From: Mucilaginibacter sp. SJ
GTDB taxonomy: Bacteria; Bacteroidota; Bacteroidia; Sphingobacteriales; Sphingobacteriaceae
DNA length: 64,000 nucleotides
Direction of reading: 5' to 3'
Assembly (NCBI RefSeq): GCF_028993635.1
Contig: NZ_CP118631.1
Location: 1,550,001-1,614,000, forward strand
Part shown: positions 24,477-32,626 of the stretch, in pieces
How the letters are laid out: each line of letters begins with the position of its first letter
Position numbering within the stretch: position 1 is the stretch's first letter
The notes under the pieces: model-generated
Seen by the model: only the letters and a program-made list of their open reading frames with translations
Database searches by the model: none
What the model was told of the DNA's origin: nothing
Made by a program: the position numbers and the translations under genes

Positions 24477-25307
24477 CTAAAACATATCCTCTGCTTTAAC
24501 ATCATCGGGTACAACCTGTTCCACACTCCAGTGTTCTGCAATTTTACCCTTAGCCACCCTGAATATCTCATAAAATACAAACGTTTTCTCCCCTTTGCAA
24601 AACTGAGATTGAACTACCACGAAGTCACCTTCAGCAATGAGCCTATGAATTTTAACAGATCGATCAGGCTCCGAAAGATAGCCTGCTAATCCCACGCCTG
24701 ACGCGATTACAGAAGCATCATGCTCAACATAAACAGTATCAATAAACTGATGAGCAGATCGCTTATTGACGATTGCTTTGTAAAATTGATCGACAATAAC
24801 CCTGCTATCTTCTGCAGACGCATTATGATCAATTTCAGTTGTGCCATTGGTAGCAGTTATGGTTTTCCCGCTTTCATCAGGCAGGGGCTGGATAGCATCC
24901 CAGTGCTCTGTCAACATACCGTCCTTTAACTTAAACAGGTCGATCACAGCCATCCGCCTCCCCATAAACTGAACATCAAGATGGGTCACTACTAAGTCGC
25001 CATCCTGTATTGCCCTTACAATTGGCGATTTCGCACTTTCGGGAGGCGACGGTAAAGCTTTCAGGTAATTGACCATTTCGGCTATGCCTACCCTACCCTG
25101 TTTAACAGCAGGGCTATGTTGTTTATAATCTTCAACTATAAATTGGGGGATCAGCTCGGTTTTACGCTGTCCTACTATCTGCTTATAAAAAGACAGCACT
25201 CTTTGTTTATTGGTTATGGTGTCCATACTGGTATGTGATTTTGCGGCCCGGGCAGAGCATATTAAAATGCAGCAAGCGCCCAATGCCAATAGTCGCGTAA
25301 TTTTCAT
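24477..25307 (-). CDS. Secreted protein with two NTF2/SnoaL-like domains
   Basis: The 276-residue protein has an N-terminal signal sequence (about 1-21) and two SnoaL-like halves: 30-140 (VLSFYKQIVGQ…ELIPQFIVEDYKQHSP…GMLTEHWDAIQ) and 165-270 (VIVDQFYKAIVNK…KGKIAEHWSVEQ). Both contain the TEHW/AEHW strand found in many SnoaL-like proteins. These folds can be hydrolases, isomerases or simple binding proteins; no catalytic assignment is possible. Short palindromic elements flank it on both sides. Confidence 0.82.
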   Translation of the reverse strand: MKITRLLALGACCILICSARAAKSHTSMDTITNKQRVLSFYKQIVGQRKTELIPQFIVEDYKQHSPAVKQGRVGIAEMVNYLKALPSPPESAKSPIVRAIQDGDLVVTHLDVQFMGRRMAVIDLFKLKDGMLTEHWDAIQPLPDESGKTITATNGTTEIDHNASAEDSRVIVDQFYKAIVNKRSAHQFIDTVYVEHDASVIASGVGLAGYLSEPDRSVKIHRLIAEGDFVVVQSQFCKGEKTFVFYEIFRVAKGKIAEHWSVEQVVPDDVKAEDMF

Positions 25308-25353
25308 TACCGGTTAAATAAAATTGATTGGAAATTTTCAGACAATACTAAAC

Positions 25354-25430
25354 ACTGCCGCGAAAGCAGCGTGTCACCAAGCCTGTGTTAACAGGCCGGG
25401 CCTTTAGGCGACCCTTGTTTTATATGTGGA
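25354..25430. repeat. GC-rich REP-like palindromes upstream of the NTF2-like gene
   Basis: Shares actgccgcg with 24420-24428 and holds the hairpin gcctgt/acaggc (about 25381-25396) followed by ggccgggcc. It lies in the 251-bp divergent gap before the acyl-CoA ligase. The rest of the gap is AT-rich, with tagatttg near 25529 as a possible -7 element. Confidence 0.5.
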
Positions 25431-25558
25431 GATGGTAATTATGACGTGAAGATAGGGAAAGTTTGAAATATCAGGCTACCGAAGTTTAAAACTGCGTTAT
25501 TCTTCACTCGTTATTTTGCAAAATAGATTTAGATTTGTTCCCATATCCGATTATATAA

Positions 25559-27469
25559 ATGAGTAAAAATACCGAGCTTTCAACTGTTCCGAGTTTCATT
25601 CGCAATACCGTTGCCAAAATCCATCCTTTAGATCATACTTTCCTGATTCATAAAGTTAAAGACACCTGGGTGGAGATCAGCTACGGTGAAGCCTTAGAAA
25701 AAATAGACGCTATTTCGGCCTGGTTCCTGCATATTGGTATCAGAAAAGGCGACAGACTGTCGCTGATCATCGAAAACGGTCCCAATTATGTTTATTATGA
25801 TCAGGCGCTACAACAAATTGGCGCGGTTAATACCTCGATATATCCAACTCTAACGGAAAACGAGATCGAATATATCCTGAATGATTCGGGCGCTCGTACT
25901 ATCATTTGCGGCAACCCATTCCTGTTCAGGAAAGTTTTAAAGGTGGCAAACAACTGTCCGGAGCTGATCCGTCTGATCCCGGCATTTGATGATTTTGAAA
26001 AATTCAGCGATAAGATAAGCTTAAACGCCGGTGTCATTGGTTTTGACCAGGTAATTGCCGAAGGCCGCGAATTGGTTGAACAATATCGCCACGCTATTAA
26101 CGCGGCCCGTGAGGCCATTTTAACAACGGATACTTCATGCCTTATTTATACATCGGGCACCACAGGCGTACCTAAAGGGGTGGTGTTAACGCATCATAAC
26201 CTTACACAAAACACCATCAATAGTTTAATCCAGATCCCCTTTGTTGAAAAAACCGACAGATTTTTATCATTCCTGCCGTTATCGCATGTATTTGAGCGCA
26301 CCATTTACCATATAGCCATTTACCGGGGATCACAAATAGCTTTCGCCCAAAGTTTGGAGCTGCTGGCCAAAAACATGGGCGAGGTTAAACCTACTATACT
26401 TTGCTGCGTACCCCGGTTACTTGAACGCATCCACGACAAAGCCATCAAAAGCGGCACATCGGCAGGCGGTATTAAAACCAGGATCTTTCTGTGGGCATTT
26501 GAGATCGGTAAAAAAGTACGCCTGGTGCAGGAAGCCGGCAAATCGCCAAATGTTATTCTAAAAGCACAACACGGCATTGCCGAAAAACTGGTATTCAGCA
26601 AGATCAAGGAAAAAACCGGCGGACAGCTGAAATTCATGGTATCGGGAGGCGGAGCACTGCCTAAAAACATTGGTGAATTTTTTGGCGACCTGGGCATTGT
26701 AATTTTAGAAGGTTTTGGCTTAACCGAAACATCACCCGTAATGGCGGTTACAGAGCGCCATAGGGTGATTTATGGCACCGTTGGCCGTATTATTCCCGGT
26801 ATTGAAGTGGCTATCCAGAATGTGGATACCAAACATATCTACAGCATACAAACACACGATAACTTTAAAGAAGATACCCTTACCGAAGAAGGCGAGATTA
26901 TCGTTCGCGGGCATTGCGTAATGAAAGGCTACTGGAACAAGCCCGAAGAAACCGCCACCGTTATTGATTCGCACGGCTGGTTCCATACCGGCGATATCGG
27001 CAGGTTTTTCCGCGGCAACCTTCAAATTACTGATCGTCTCAAAAATATGCTGGTGAACGCTTACGGTAAAAATATCTACCCTACTCCGGTAGAGAATACC
27101 TACCTCAAAAGCCCTAAAATTGAACAGGTATTTTTAGTGGGCGATAAACGTGAATATATTGCTGCCATTATTGTGCCTGCACGCGAGACCCTGCAGGAAA
27201 CTTTTAACCTCCAAAATGATTTCTTCGAACGCTCTGAAGTATTCATTGATGATAAAGAAATAGTTGACTGGATAGGCGCCGACATCAGGAAATACAGCAA
27301 TGAGCTGGCTAAGTTTGAGCGCATCAAATCATTCAAGATAAAACGTAACCCTTTCAGCATGGATGAGGGCGAGATCACCCCTACCATGAAAGCCAAACGC
27401 AAGGTCATCGAAAAGAAATACGCATCCGATATTGATGAACTGTACGTTGGGGAGACGGAGGAAGATTAG
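25559..27469 (+). CDS. AMP-dependent long-chain acyl-CoA synthetase
   Basis: The 636-residue enzyme belongs to the ANL adenylating superfamily and probably activates fatty acids to acyl-CoA at the membrane. It has the P-loop YTSGTTGVPKGV (197-208), LSHVFERT, the A5-type GFGLTETSPV, the GWFHTGDIG motif and a C-terminal lid with KNMLVNAYGKNIYPTPVE. The order and length match the FadD15-like long-chain group. A repeat-rich 246-bp gap separates it from the next gene. Confidence 0.93.
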   Translation: MSKNTELSTVPSFIRNTVAKIHPLDHTFLIHKVKDTWVEISYGEALEKIDAISAWFLHIGIRKGDRLSLIIENGPNYVYYDQALQQIGAVNTSIYPTLTENEIEYILNDSGARTIICGNPFLFRKVLKVANNCPELIRLIPAFDDFEKFSDKISLNAGVIGFDQVIAEGRELVEQYRHAINAAREAILTTDTSCLIYTSGTTGVPKGVVLTHHNLTQNTINSLIQIPFVEKTDRFLSFLPLSHVFERTIYHIAIYRGSQIAFAQSLELLAKNMGEVKPTILCCVPRLLERIHDKAIKSGTSAGGIKTRIFLWAFEIGKKVRLVQEAGKSPNVILKAQHGIAEKLVFSKIKEKTGGQLKFMVSGGGALPKNIGEFFGDLGIVILEGFGLTETSPVMAVTERHRVIYGTVGRIIPGIEVAIQNVDTKHIYSIQTHDNFKEDTLTEEGEIIVRGHCVMKGYWNKPEETATVIDSHGWFHTGDIGRFFRGNLQITDRLKNMLVNAYGKNIYPTPVENTYLKSPKIEQVFLVGDKREYIAAIIVPARETLQETFNLQNDFFERSEVFIDDKEIVDWIGADIRKYSNELAKFERIKSFKIKRNPFSMDEGEITPTMKAKRKVIEKKYASDIDELYVGETEED

Positions 27470-27699
27470 TTTTTGGGATTACACCGATTAAGAATTGATT
27501 ACACTGATTCCGGTGTCGATTAGATTATTTTTGATTAATAACCTTAAATGCTGTTGACTCAAATCTGCGGCATCCTTGTTTTCATCAATTTAATCAGTGA
27601 GGACAATAAAAATCGGTGAAATCAAAAATCAATCAGTGTAATCCAAAAAAACAAAAATCGGTGTAATCTCAAAAAAACAATCGGTGTAATCCCAAAAAA
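27470..27699. repeat. atcggtgtaatc-word inverted repeat
   Basis: The outer 21 bases of the left side (27470-27490) match the reverse complement of 27679-27699 at 20 positions. Further inner copies (gattacactgatt at about 27497-27509, aatcagtgtaatc at about 27631-27643) pair as well. The right arm carries three or four word copies and ends 16 bases before the next ATG. Confidence 0.9.
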
Positions 27700-27702
27700 T
27701 AC

Positions 27703-27710
27703 TAAATTTG
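27703..27710 (+). promoter_or_regulatory. TAnnTTTG -7 element upstream of the DUF763 gene
   Basis: TAAATTTG ends 5 bases before the ATG at 27716, immediately after the repeat element. Any -33 element must lie inside the repeat. Confidence 0.5.
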
Positions 27711-27715
27711 TTAGC

Positions 27716-28918
27716 ATGAAGCGATCCGGCAGTGCTGATTTACCTTTACATTATGGCTATGTACCACAATGGCTTGCTGAGCGAATGGCTAAGCTTGGCC
27801 TTGCTGTGGTAGAAACCATTGTGATGGACTATGGCAAAGATGAGGTGCTTCGCCGGCTAAGTGATCCTTTTTGGTTTCAGAGTTTGGGCGCTGTTATGGG
27901 GATGGACTGGCATTCATCAGGCATAACTACTTCTGTCATGGGCGCTTTAAAAAAGTCCATTAACCCTCACAGCCGCGAATTGGGCATTTATATCTGCGGC
28001 GGTAAAGGAAAACATTCTACTCAAACACCTGCCGAACTGGTTAAGGTTGGCCAAACCACCGGACTGGATGCAAATTACCTGGTAAAATGCAGCAAGCTGA
28101 GCGCCAAAGTTGATAATACCGCCATACAGGATGGCTTCCAGCTTTACACGCATAATTTTATTTTGAGCGATACCGGCAAATGGGCCGTGGTGCAGCAAGG
28201 TATGAGCGATGTAAGCCGTACAGCTCGCAGATACCACTGGCATTCCGAACAGTTAAGCTCATTTGTTAACGACCCGCATACTTTTATCTATGGTAAGAAC
28301 AGCGGCTATATCCTGAACATGACAGATAAAGGAGCTGATGGCTCGCGCAATGGTGTTATGCAGATTGCCGCCGAAAACCCGGGCATCATGATCAACGAGA
28401 TCAGTAAACTGGTGATGCCCAGCCATCATGAAGTACATGCCAAAGATGTCGACCTGAAACGCCTTGGTGCCGTACTTTGGCTGGCTCATGAAAAACAACC
28501 CAAAGATTTTGAAGACCTGCTATTGCTGCAAGGCTTAGGGCCCCGCACCTTACAGTCGCTGGCCCTGGTAAGTGAAGTGATCCATGGCACACCATCCAGG
28601 TTTAAAGACCCGGCGAGGTTTTCCTTTGCACATGGCGGCAAAGATGGCGCCCCGTTCCCGGTGCCTACCAAAGTTTATGACGAAACCTTAAACACCCTGC
28701 AAACGGCTATTCAAAAAGCAAAAATGGGCAACAGCGATAAAAATGAAGCTATCAAACGCCTTTCCCAAATAGCCGAAAGGGCCGAAAAAGATTTCACGCC
28801 CAATGCCAACTTTGATAAAGTTATTGAAAAGGAACGTAACAGCTCGTGGAAATATGGGGGCCGTACCGTTTTTGGCAAAGCCAAACCACCTGTTGAGCAA
28901 CAATTAAAGTTATTTTAA
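27716..28918 (+). CDS. DUF763 family protein
   Basis: The 400-residue product matches DUF763, a family found across archaea and scattered bacteria: it opens RSGSADLPLHYGYVPQWLAERM, has IYICGGKGKHSTQTPAEL and QGMSDVSRTARRYHW, and contains a helix-hairpin-helix-like LLLLQGLGPRTLQSLAL segment (about 267-283). That suggests nucleic-acid contact, but the function is unknown. It starts 16 bases after a word-repeat inverted element, and its 3' end overlaps a convergent gene by nine bases. Confidence 0.88.
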   Translation: MKRSGSADLPLHYGYVPQWLAERMAKLGLAVVETIVMDYGKDEVLRRLSDPFWFQSLGAVMGMDWHSSGITTSVMGALKKSINPHSRELGIYICGGKGKHSTQTPAELVKVGQTTGLDANYLVKCSKLSAKVDNTAIQDGFQLYTHNFILSDTGKWAVVQQGMSDVSRTARRYHWHSEQLSSFVNDPHTFIYGKNSGYILNMTDKGADGSRNGVMQIAAENPGIMINEISKLVMPSHHEVHAKDVDLKRLGAVLWLAHEKQPKDFEDLLLLQGLGPRTLQSLALVSEVIHGTPSRFKDPARFSFAHGGKDGAPFPVPTKVYDETLNTLQTAIQKAKMGNSDKNEAIKRLSQIAERAEKDFTPNANFDKVIEKERNSSWKYGGRTVFGKAKPPVEQQLKLF

Positions 28919-29443
28919 TGTACTGCTAATCAGCTTTGCAGTATCTAAATGAGCCTGTAAACCAGGTAACATCTTATTTGCAAAATCGGCAAGGCTTGTA
29001 TTTCTCCGGTCTTTCCCTGCTGTTTTGTACAAAGCTATTTGTTCAGTATGATCGTTTATAACCAATCGGATGTAGGCCCTGTCAAACGCGCCGGCGCGTT
29101 TTGTATCCAAATCATTAATGAGTTGTTGATGCATAGGGCTAATAACAACCGAATCGGCAATGAAATTATCGGTCCTTAATTTTTTGAAATCATCTGCCAG
29201 CATGGTATGGTCATCAATCATGAGCTTGGCAAACTGAATAACGCGTTGATTTTTTGAGTTCGCGATTGCCAAACCAGATGCTTTTACAGAGGCGAGGGTT
29301 GATTCTTCCCCGCTTTTAATGAACAATAAACCGTTATCATCAACCAGGGCCTTGTTATAATTATTGGCATGCCGGTTACTTTGACATGATTGTGCCATCA
29401 CTAAAGCAAACAGGAATAATAAAAAGCTTGTTAATCGGCTCAT
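28910..29443 (-). CDS. DUF4142 lipoprotein
   Basis: The 177-residue protein has a signal sequence with lipobox MAQSC (Cys20) and a helical DUF4142 domain (about 36-172) with the ferritin-like pattern IQFAKLMIDDHTMLADDFKKL and VINDHTEQIALYK. DUF4142 proteins are envelope-located helical bundles of unknown function. Its stop overlaps the end of the DUF763 gene by nine bases, with no room for an independent terminator. Confidence 0.88.
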   Translation of the reverse strand: MSRLTSFLLFLFALVMAQSCQSNRHANNYNKALVDDNGLLFIKSGEESTLASVKASGLAIANSKNQRVIQFAKLMIDDHTMLADDFKKLRTDNFIADSVVISPMHQQLINDLDTKRAGAFDRAYIRLVINDHTEQIALYKTAGKDRRNTSLADFANKMLPGLQAHLDTAKLISSTLK

Positions 29444-29890
29444 GTTAATAGTTTAGTGTTTCAATATAACAAAAAAAAGTCGCTGTGGTTTTTTATCCTT
29501 ATTCCAGCTAAACCCAGAATCTAATCATCGCTTAAAACATCTTGTTCACAAGCACTTAAGCTAAATATTTTTACCGCCGATGACGGCCGCAAAAAGAAAC
29601 GGATTGTCAGTTTAAACATACACATGGGTTATAAAAAACACACTTGTATTTATAGTTAATCTTTTTTATATTTAGATTAACTCGCTTAACAGCTGCGGTT
29701 ATAAAAGTGTTAGAAATACAACCAATTTTAATTCATGATTATAATCAACTCAGCATTAAGGAGTTGAATTTTATAACCTTAACAATCCTGACAAAACAGG
29801 AGCTGCTTTGTAAATATTTAACTACAAACCAACAAAGGGGCATCAATGTTGAGGCAATTAAAGTGAACAACTAAACAAAACCTTTACACT
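29444..29890. promoter_or_regulatory. Gene-free 447-bp divergent region before the response regulator
   Basis: AT-rich sequence between a minus-strand lipoprotein and a plus-strand regulator. An 8-bp inverted repeat gttaatct/agattaac (29655-29681) is a possible operator. A frame without ATG is open from 29656 to 29875 but is not called as a gene. Confidence 0.45.
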
Positions 29891-30535
29891 ATGACCAGTA
29901 CTGAAAAAATCACCTGTTATTGCTTTAATAAAGATTGCGCTAACTCCATATATAACGATGCCACCTGCTTATCGATACAAGTACCACTTGAGGTTGCGTT
30001 ATCACGTACCTTGAATTGCATTGAATGCGGTAACGAACTTTTGTCCCCGTTACTTATCGAAATCAAAAAAGACATACTCAATCTTATTAAAGACGATCAG
30101 CACCGTTCGGTTGCTATCATTGATGATGACATTATTTTTCATGAAACGGTTAAAATCATATTGAAAGATAATTGGTTAAATGCAAGTTTTTATATGGATC
30201 CTGAGCCTGTTTACAAAGCGTTATATAACAACCCGGATAAACATGCGGAAATACCCAACATTATTTTTCTTGACCTCGATATGCCGGTAATGGATGGATG
30301 GGAATTTTTAAAATTATTCAACAACATCTACAGCAAATTGGTAAAACCGGTTTCGGTTTATATTATTTCAAACTCTGTTGACCCTGCCGATCAGAAACGG
30401 GCCAAGGCATACCCCTTTGTTAAAAGCTTTATATCAAAACCATTAACAAGGCATTTTTTGGGTAAGATAAATGAAGAACTTTCAAGAAATGCAATTACTC
30501 TTGAACAAAAACCGGCACCTAACTGGCAGCAATAA
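29891..30535 (+). CDS. Response regulator with Cys-rich N-terminal module
   Basis: The 214-residue protein has a Cys-rich N-terminus (C9, C11, C16, C26, C43, C46; the last two in a CIECGNEL knuckle) followed by a receiver domain (about 72-195). The receiver has acidic IIDDD (77-80), phospho-acceptor Asp128 in FLDLDMPVMDG, Ser160 in YIISNS and Lys183 in ISKPL, so it should be phosphorylatable. There is no DNA-binding output domain. The cysteines probably bind zinc. No histidine kinase is adjacent; it may belong to a phosphorelay or sense metal or redox state. Confidence 0.85.
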   Translation: MTSTEKITCYCFNKDCANSIYNDATCLSIQVPLEVALSRTLNCIECGNELLSPLLIEIKKDILNLIKDDQHRSVAIIDDDIIFHETVKIILKDNWLNASFYMDPEPVYKALYNNPDKHAEIPNIIFLDLDMPVMDGWEFLKLFNNIYSKLVKPVSVYIISNSVDPADQKRAKAYPFVKSFISKPLTRHFLGKINEELSRNAITLEQKPAPNWQQ

Positions 30536-30616
30536 ACGGTTAACCAGGATATAAAGAGGGGACATTCAAGTTCCCTTTTGTGTTTGTGTAATTACATAAA
30601 AGCCGGGCTTAAGCTT

Positions 30617-30624
30617 TACCTTTG
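30617..30624 (+). promoter_or_regulatory. TAnnTTTG -7 element upstream of the helicase gene
   Basis: TACCTTTG ends 4 bases before the ATG at 30629. Transcription from it would begin at about the start codon itself, giving a leaderless message. Confidence 0.5.
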
Positions 30625-30628
30625 CAAA

Positions 30629-32539
30629 ATGGACTATTTTAAAAAGCTGCTCAGTTTACTACAAACTGAGCAGGACGAAGACCGCCAGGCTTACCTCAAA
30701 CTAACTGAAACATCTTCAACTGCCGAACGCCGGGCAGCAGGGCTTACATGGTACCCCATAGCCATAAAAAGCACAGAAATAGGCCGCGGCGATTACCTTA
30801 CGGTTGAGGTGGAACGACCTTCTTACCAGGACCTTAGCCATCAGTTCAGGTTTGGCGCTTCGGCTGCATTGTTCTCCAACCATGACCCTAAAACCGATCG
30901 TGTAAACGGCACAGTATCATACCAGGGCGGTAACCGGCTAAAATTAACCTTGAACACCGACGAACTTCCCGACTGGACGAGGAACGGCAAGCTTGGCATC
31001 GACCTGCTGTTTGATGATAACAGTTATGACGAGATGCAGAAGGCGCTCAAACTATCTGCCAGGCTTGTTGATGATCATAAAGAAGGGCACCTCACCCGGG
31101 TGTTAACCGGGCAAAGTACGCCGGCTTTTATCCCCGAAACAATTCATTACCCGCTAAATGGTTTAAATACTTCACAACTGCAAGCTGTTCAAAAAATAAT
31201 TGAGGCACAGGAGCTTGCCGTAGTTCACGGCCCTCCGGGCACCGGTAAAACCACTACGCTTGTACAGGCTATCAAGGCACTTATCAGGCAAAACAAACAA
31301 CAGATCCTTGTTGTAGCGCCAAGTAATACAGCGGTTGATTTGCTAAGCGAAAAGCTGAGCAATGAAGGCCTGAATGTACTGCGTATAGGTAACCCGGCGA
31401 GAGTATCCGAAAGGCTGATGGCCTTAACCTTAGATAGCAGGATAAGTGCCCATAGCGATATGAAGGAGATTAAAAAGCTTAAAAAGCAAGCTTCCGAGTA
31501 CAAGAACATGGCGCACAAATACAAGCGCAATTTTGGCAAAGCCGAACGCGACCAGCGCAAGGCGCTTTTTGATGCAGCGCACCAGCTTATTAAAGAAGTG
31601 GATAAAACCGAACAATTTATTACGGAGGACCTGCTTGCTAAAGCACAGATAATTACGGCAACCCTTGTAGGCGCCAACCATTATACCATCCGCAATTTAA
31701 AATTCCATACGGTAGTTATTGACGAAGCCGGTCAGGCGCTTGAACCCGCCTGCTGGATCCCAATATCGAAGGCGCAAAAAGTGATCTTTGCCGGCGATCA
31801 TTTGCAGCTCCCGCCAACCATTAAATCGCAACAGGCCGCCAAAGATGGCCTTAGCTCTACCCTGCTCGAAAAATGTGTTGCCCTCCACCCCGAATCGGTA
31901 ATATTACTTGAAGAACAGTATCGTATGAATGAAGCTATCATGGGTTTTTCATCAAAAGAGTTTTATGGCAATAGGTTAAAGGCACACTCCACCGTCGCCC
32001 ATCAACTGTTATTCCCGGGGGATGTTCCGCTTAGCTTTGTTGATACCGCAGGTTGTGGCTTTGATGAAAAACAAGAAGGTACAAGTACGACGAATCCTGA
32101 AGAGGCCGCATTCCTGTTCAAACACCTTCATAAGCTGGTTAGCGAACTCACAGGGGCTTATTCAACAGAAAACTTCCCAACTATAGCAATTATTTCTCCA
32201 TACAAGGAACAGATCAGGATTTTAAACCAATTGCTACTGGATTCACCGGAGTTGCTGATTTATGCTGATAAAATTGCAGTCAATACCATTGACAGTTTCC
32301 AGGGACAGGAACGCGACGTGGTTTATATCAGCCTTACGCGCAGCAATACCAACGGAGAAATAGGCTTCCTGAACGATATCCGCCGCATGAACGTGGCCAT
32401 GACCCGCGCCCGTAAAAAACTGGTAATGATCGGCGATAGTTCAACCCTGGCATTTTCGGCTTTTTATGCGGACATGATCAGTTATGCAGAACAATTAAAC
32501 GGTTATCAAAGCGCTTGGGATTATGCAGGCTACGATTAA
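30629..32539 (+). CDS. Superfamily 1 helicase (IGHMBP2/Upf1-like)
   Basis: The 636-residue protein is an SF1 DNA/RNA helicase of the AAA_11/AAA_12 type. Motifs in order: Walker A GPPGTGKTT (201-209), VVAPSNTAVD, DEAG (365-368), GDHLQLPPT, EEQYRMNEAIMGF, VNTIDSFQGQERDVV and MNVAMTRARKKLV. A charged helical insertion rich in Lys (about 275-330) lies between motifs Ia and II. The N-terminal part resembles the OB-like domain of Smubp-2. The frame is open 17 codons upstream, but the -7 element at 30617 supports ATG 30629. Confidence 0.92.
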   Translation: MDYFKKLLSLLQTEQDEDRQAYLKLTETSSTAERRAAGLTWYPIAIKSTEIGRGDYLTVEVERPSYQDLSHQFRFGASAALFSNHDPKTDRVNGTVSYQGGNRLKLTLNTDELPDWTRNGKLGIDLLFDDNSYDEMQKALKLSARLVDDHKEGHLTRVLTGQSTPAFIPETIHYPLNGLNTSQLQAVQKIIEAQELAVVHGPPGTGKTTTLVQAIKALIRQNKQQILVVAPSNTAVDLLSEKLSNEGLNVLRIGNPARVSERLMALTLDSRISAHSDMKEIKKLKKQASEYKNMAHKYKRNFGKAERDQRKALFDAAHQLIKEVDKTEQFITEDLLAKAQIITATLVGANHYTIRNLKFHTVVIDEAGQALEPACWIPISKAQKVIFAGDHLQLPPTIKSQQAAKDGLSSTLLEKCVALHPESVILLEEQYRMNEAIMGFSSKEFYGNRLKAHSTVAHQLLFPGDVPLSFVDTAGCGFDEKQEGTSTTNPEEAAFLFKHLHKLVSELTGAYSTENFPTIAIISPYKEQIRILNQLLLDSPELLIYADKIAVNTIDSFQGQERDVVYISLTRSNTNGEIGFLNDIRRMNVAMTRARKKLVMIGDSSTLAFSAFYADMISYAEQLNGYQSAWDYAGYD

Positions 32540-32578
32540 ACGTCAATTGTTTGTTACATAAGCTTTAGCCCCATTCCA

Positions 32579-32622
32579 GCGTAGGATAATGGTTAAATTT
32601 ATCCTTTCATCATTATCCACGC
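32579..32622 (+). promoter_or_regulatory. Hairpin ending four bases before the GH20 start codon
   Basis: gcgt-a-ggataatg (32579-32591) pairs with cattatcc-acgc (32611-32622), 12 base pairs with one bulged A and a 19-base loop. It could be an operator or an mRNA structure controlling the start. Confidence 0.4.
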
Positions 32623-32626
32623 CTGT

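Noticed and set aside
29656..29875. Open frame of about 73 codons before the response regulator
   Set aside because: It has no ATG, only possible GTG/TTG starts, AT-driven composition and no recognisable domain; it lies in a divergent promoter region.
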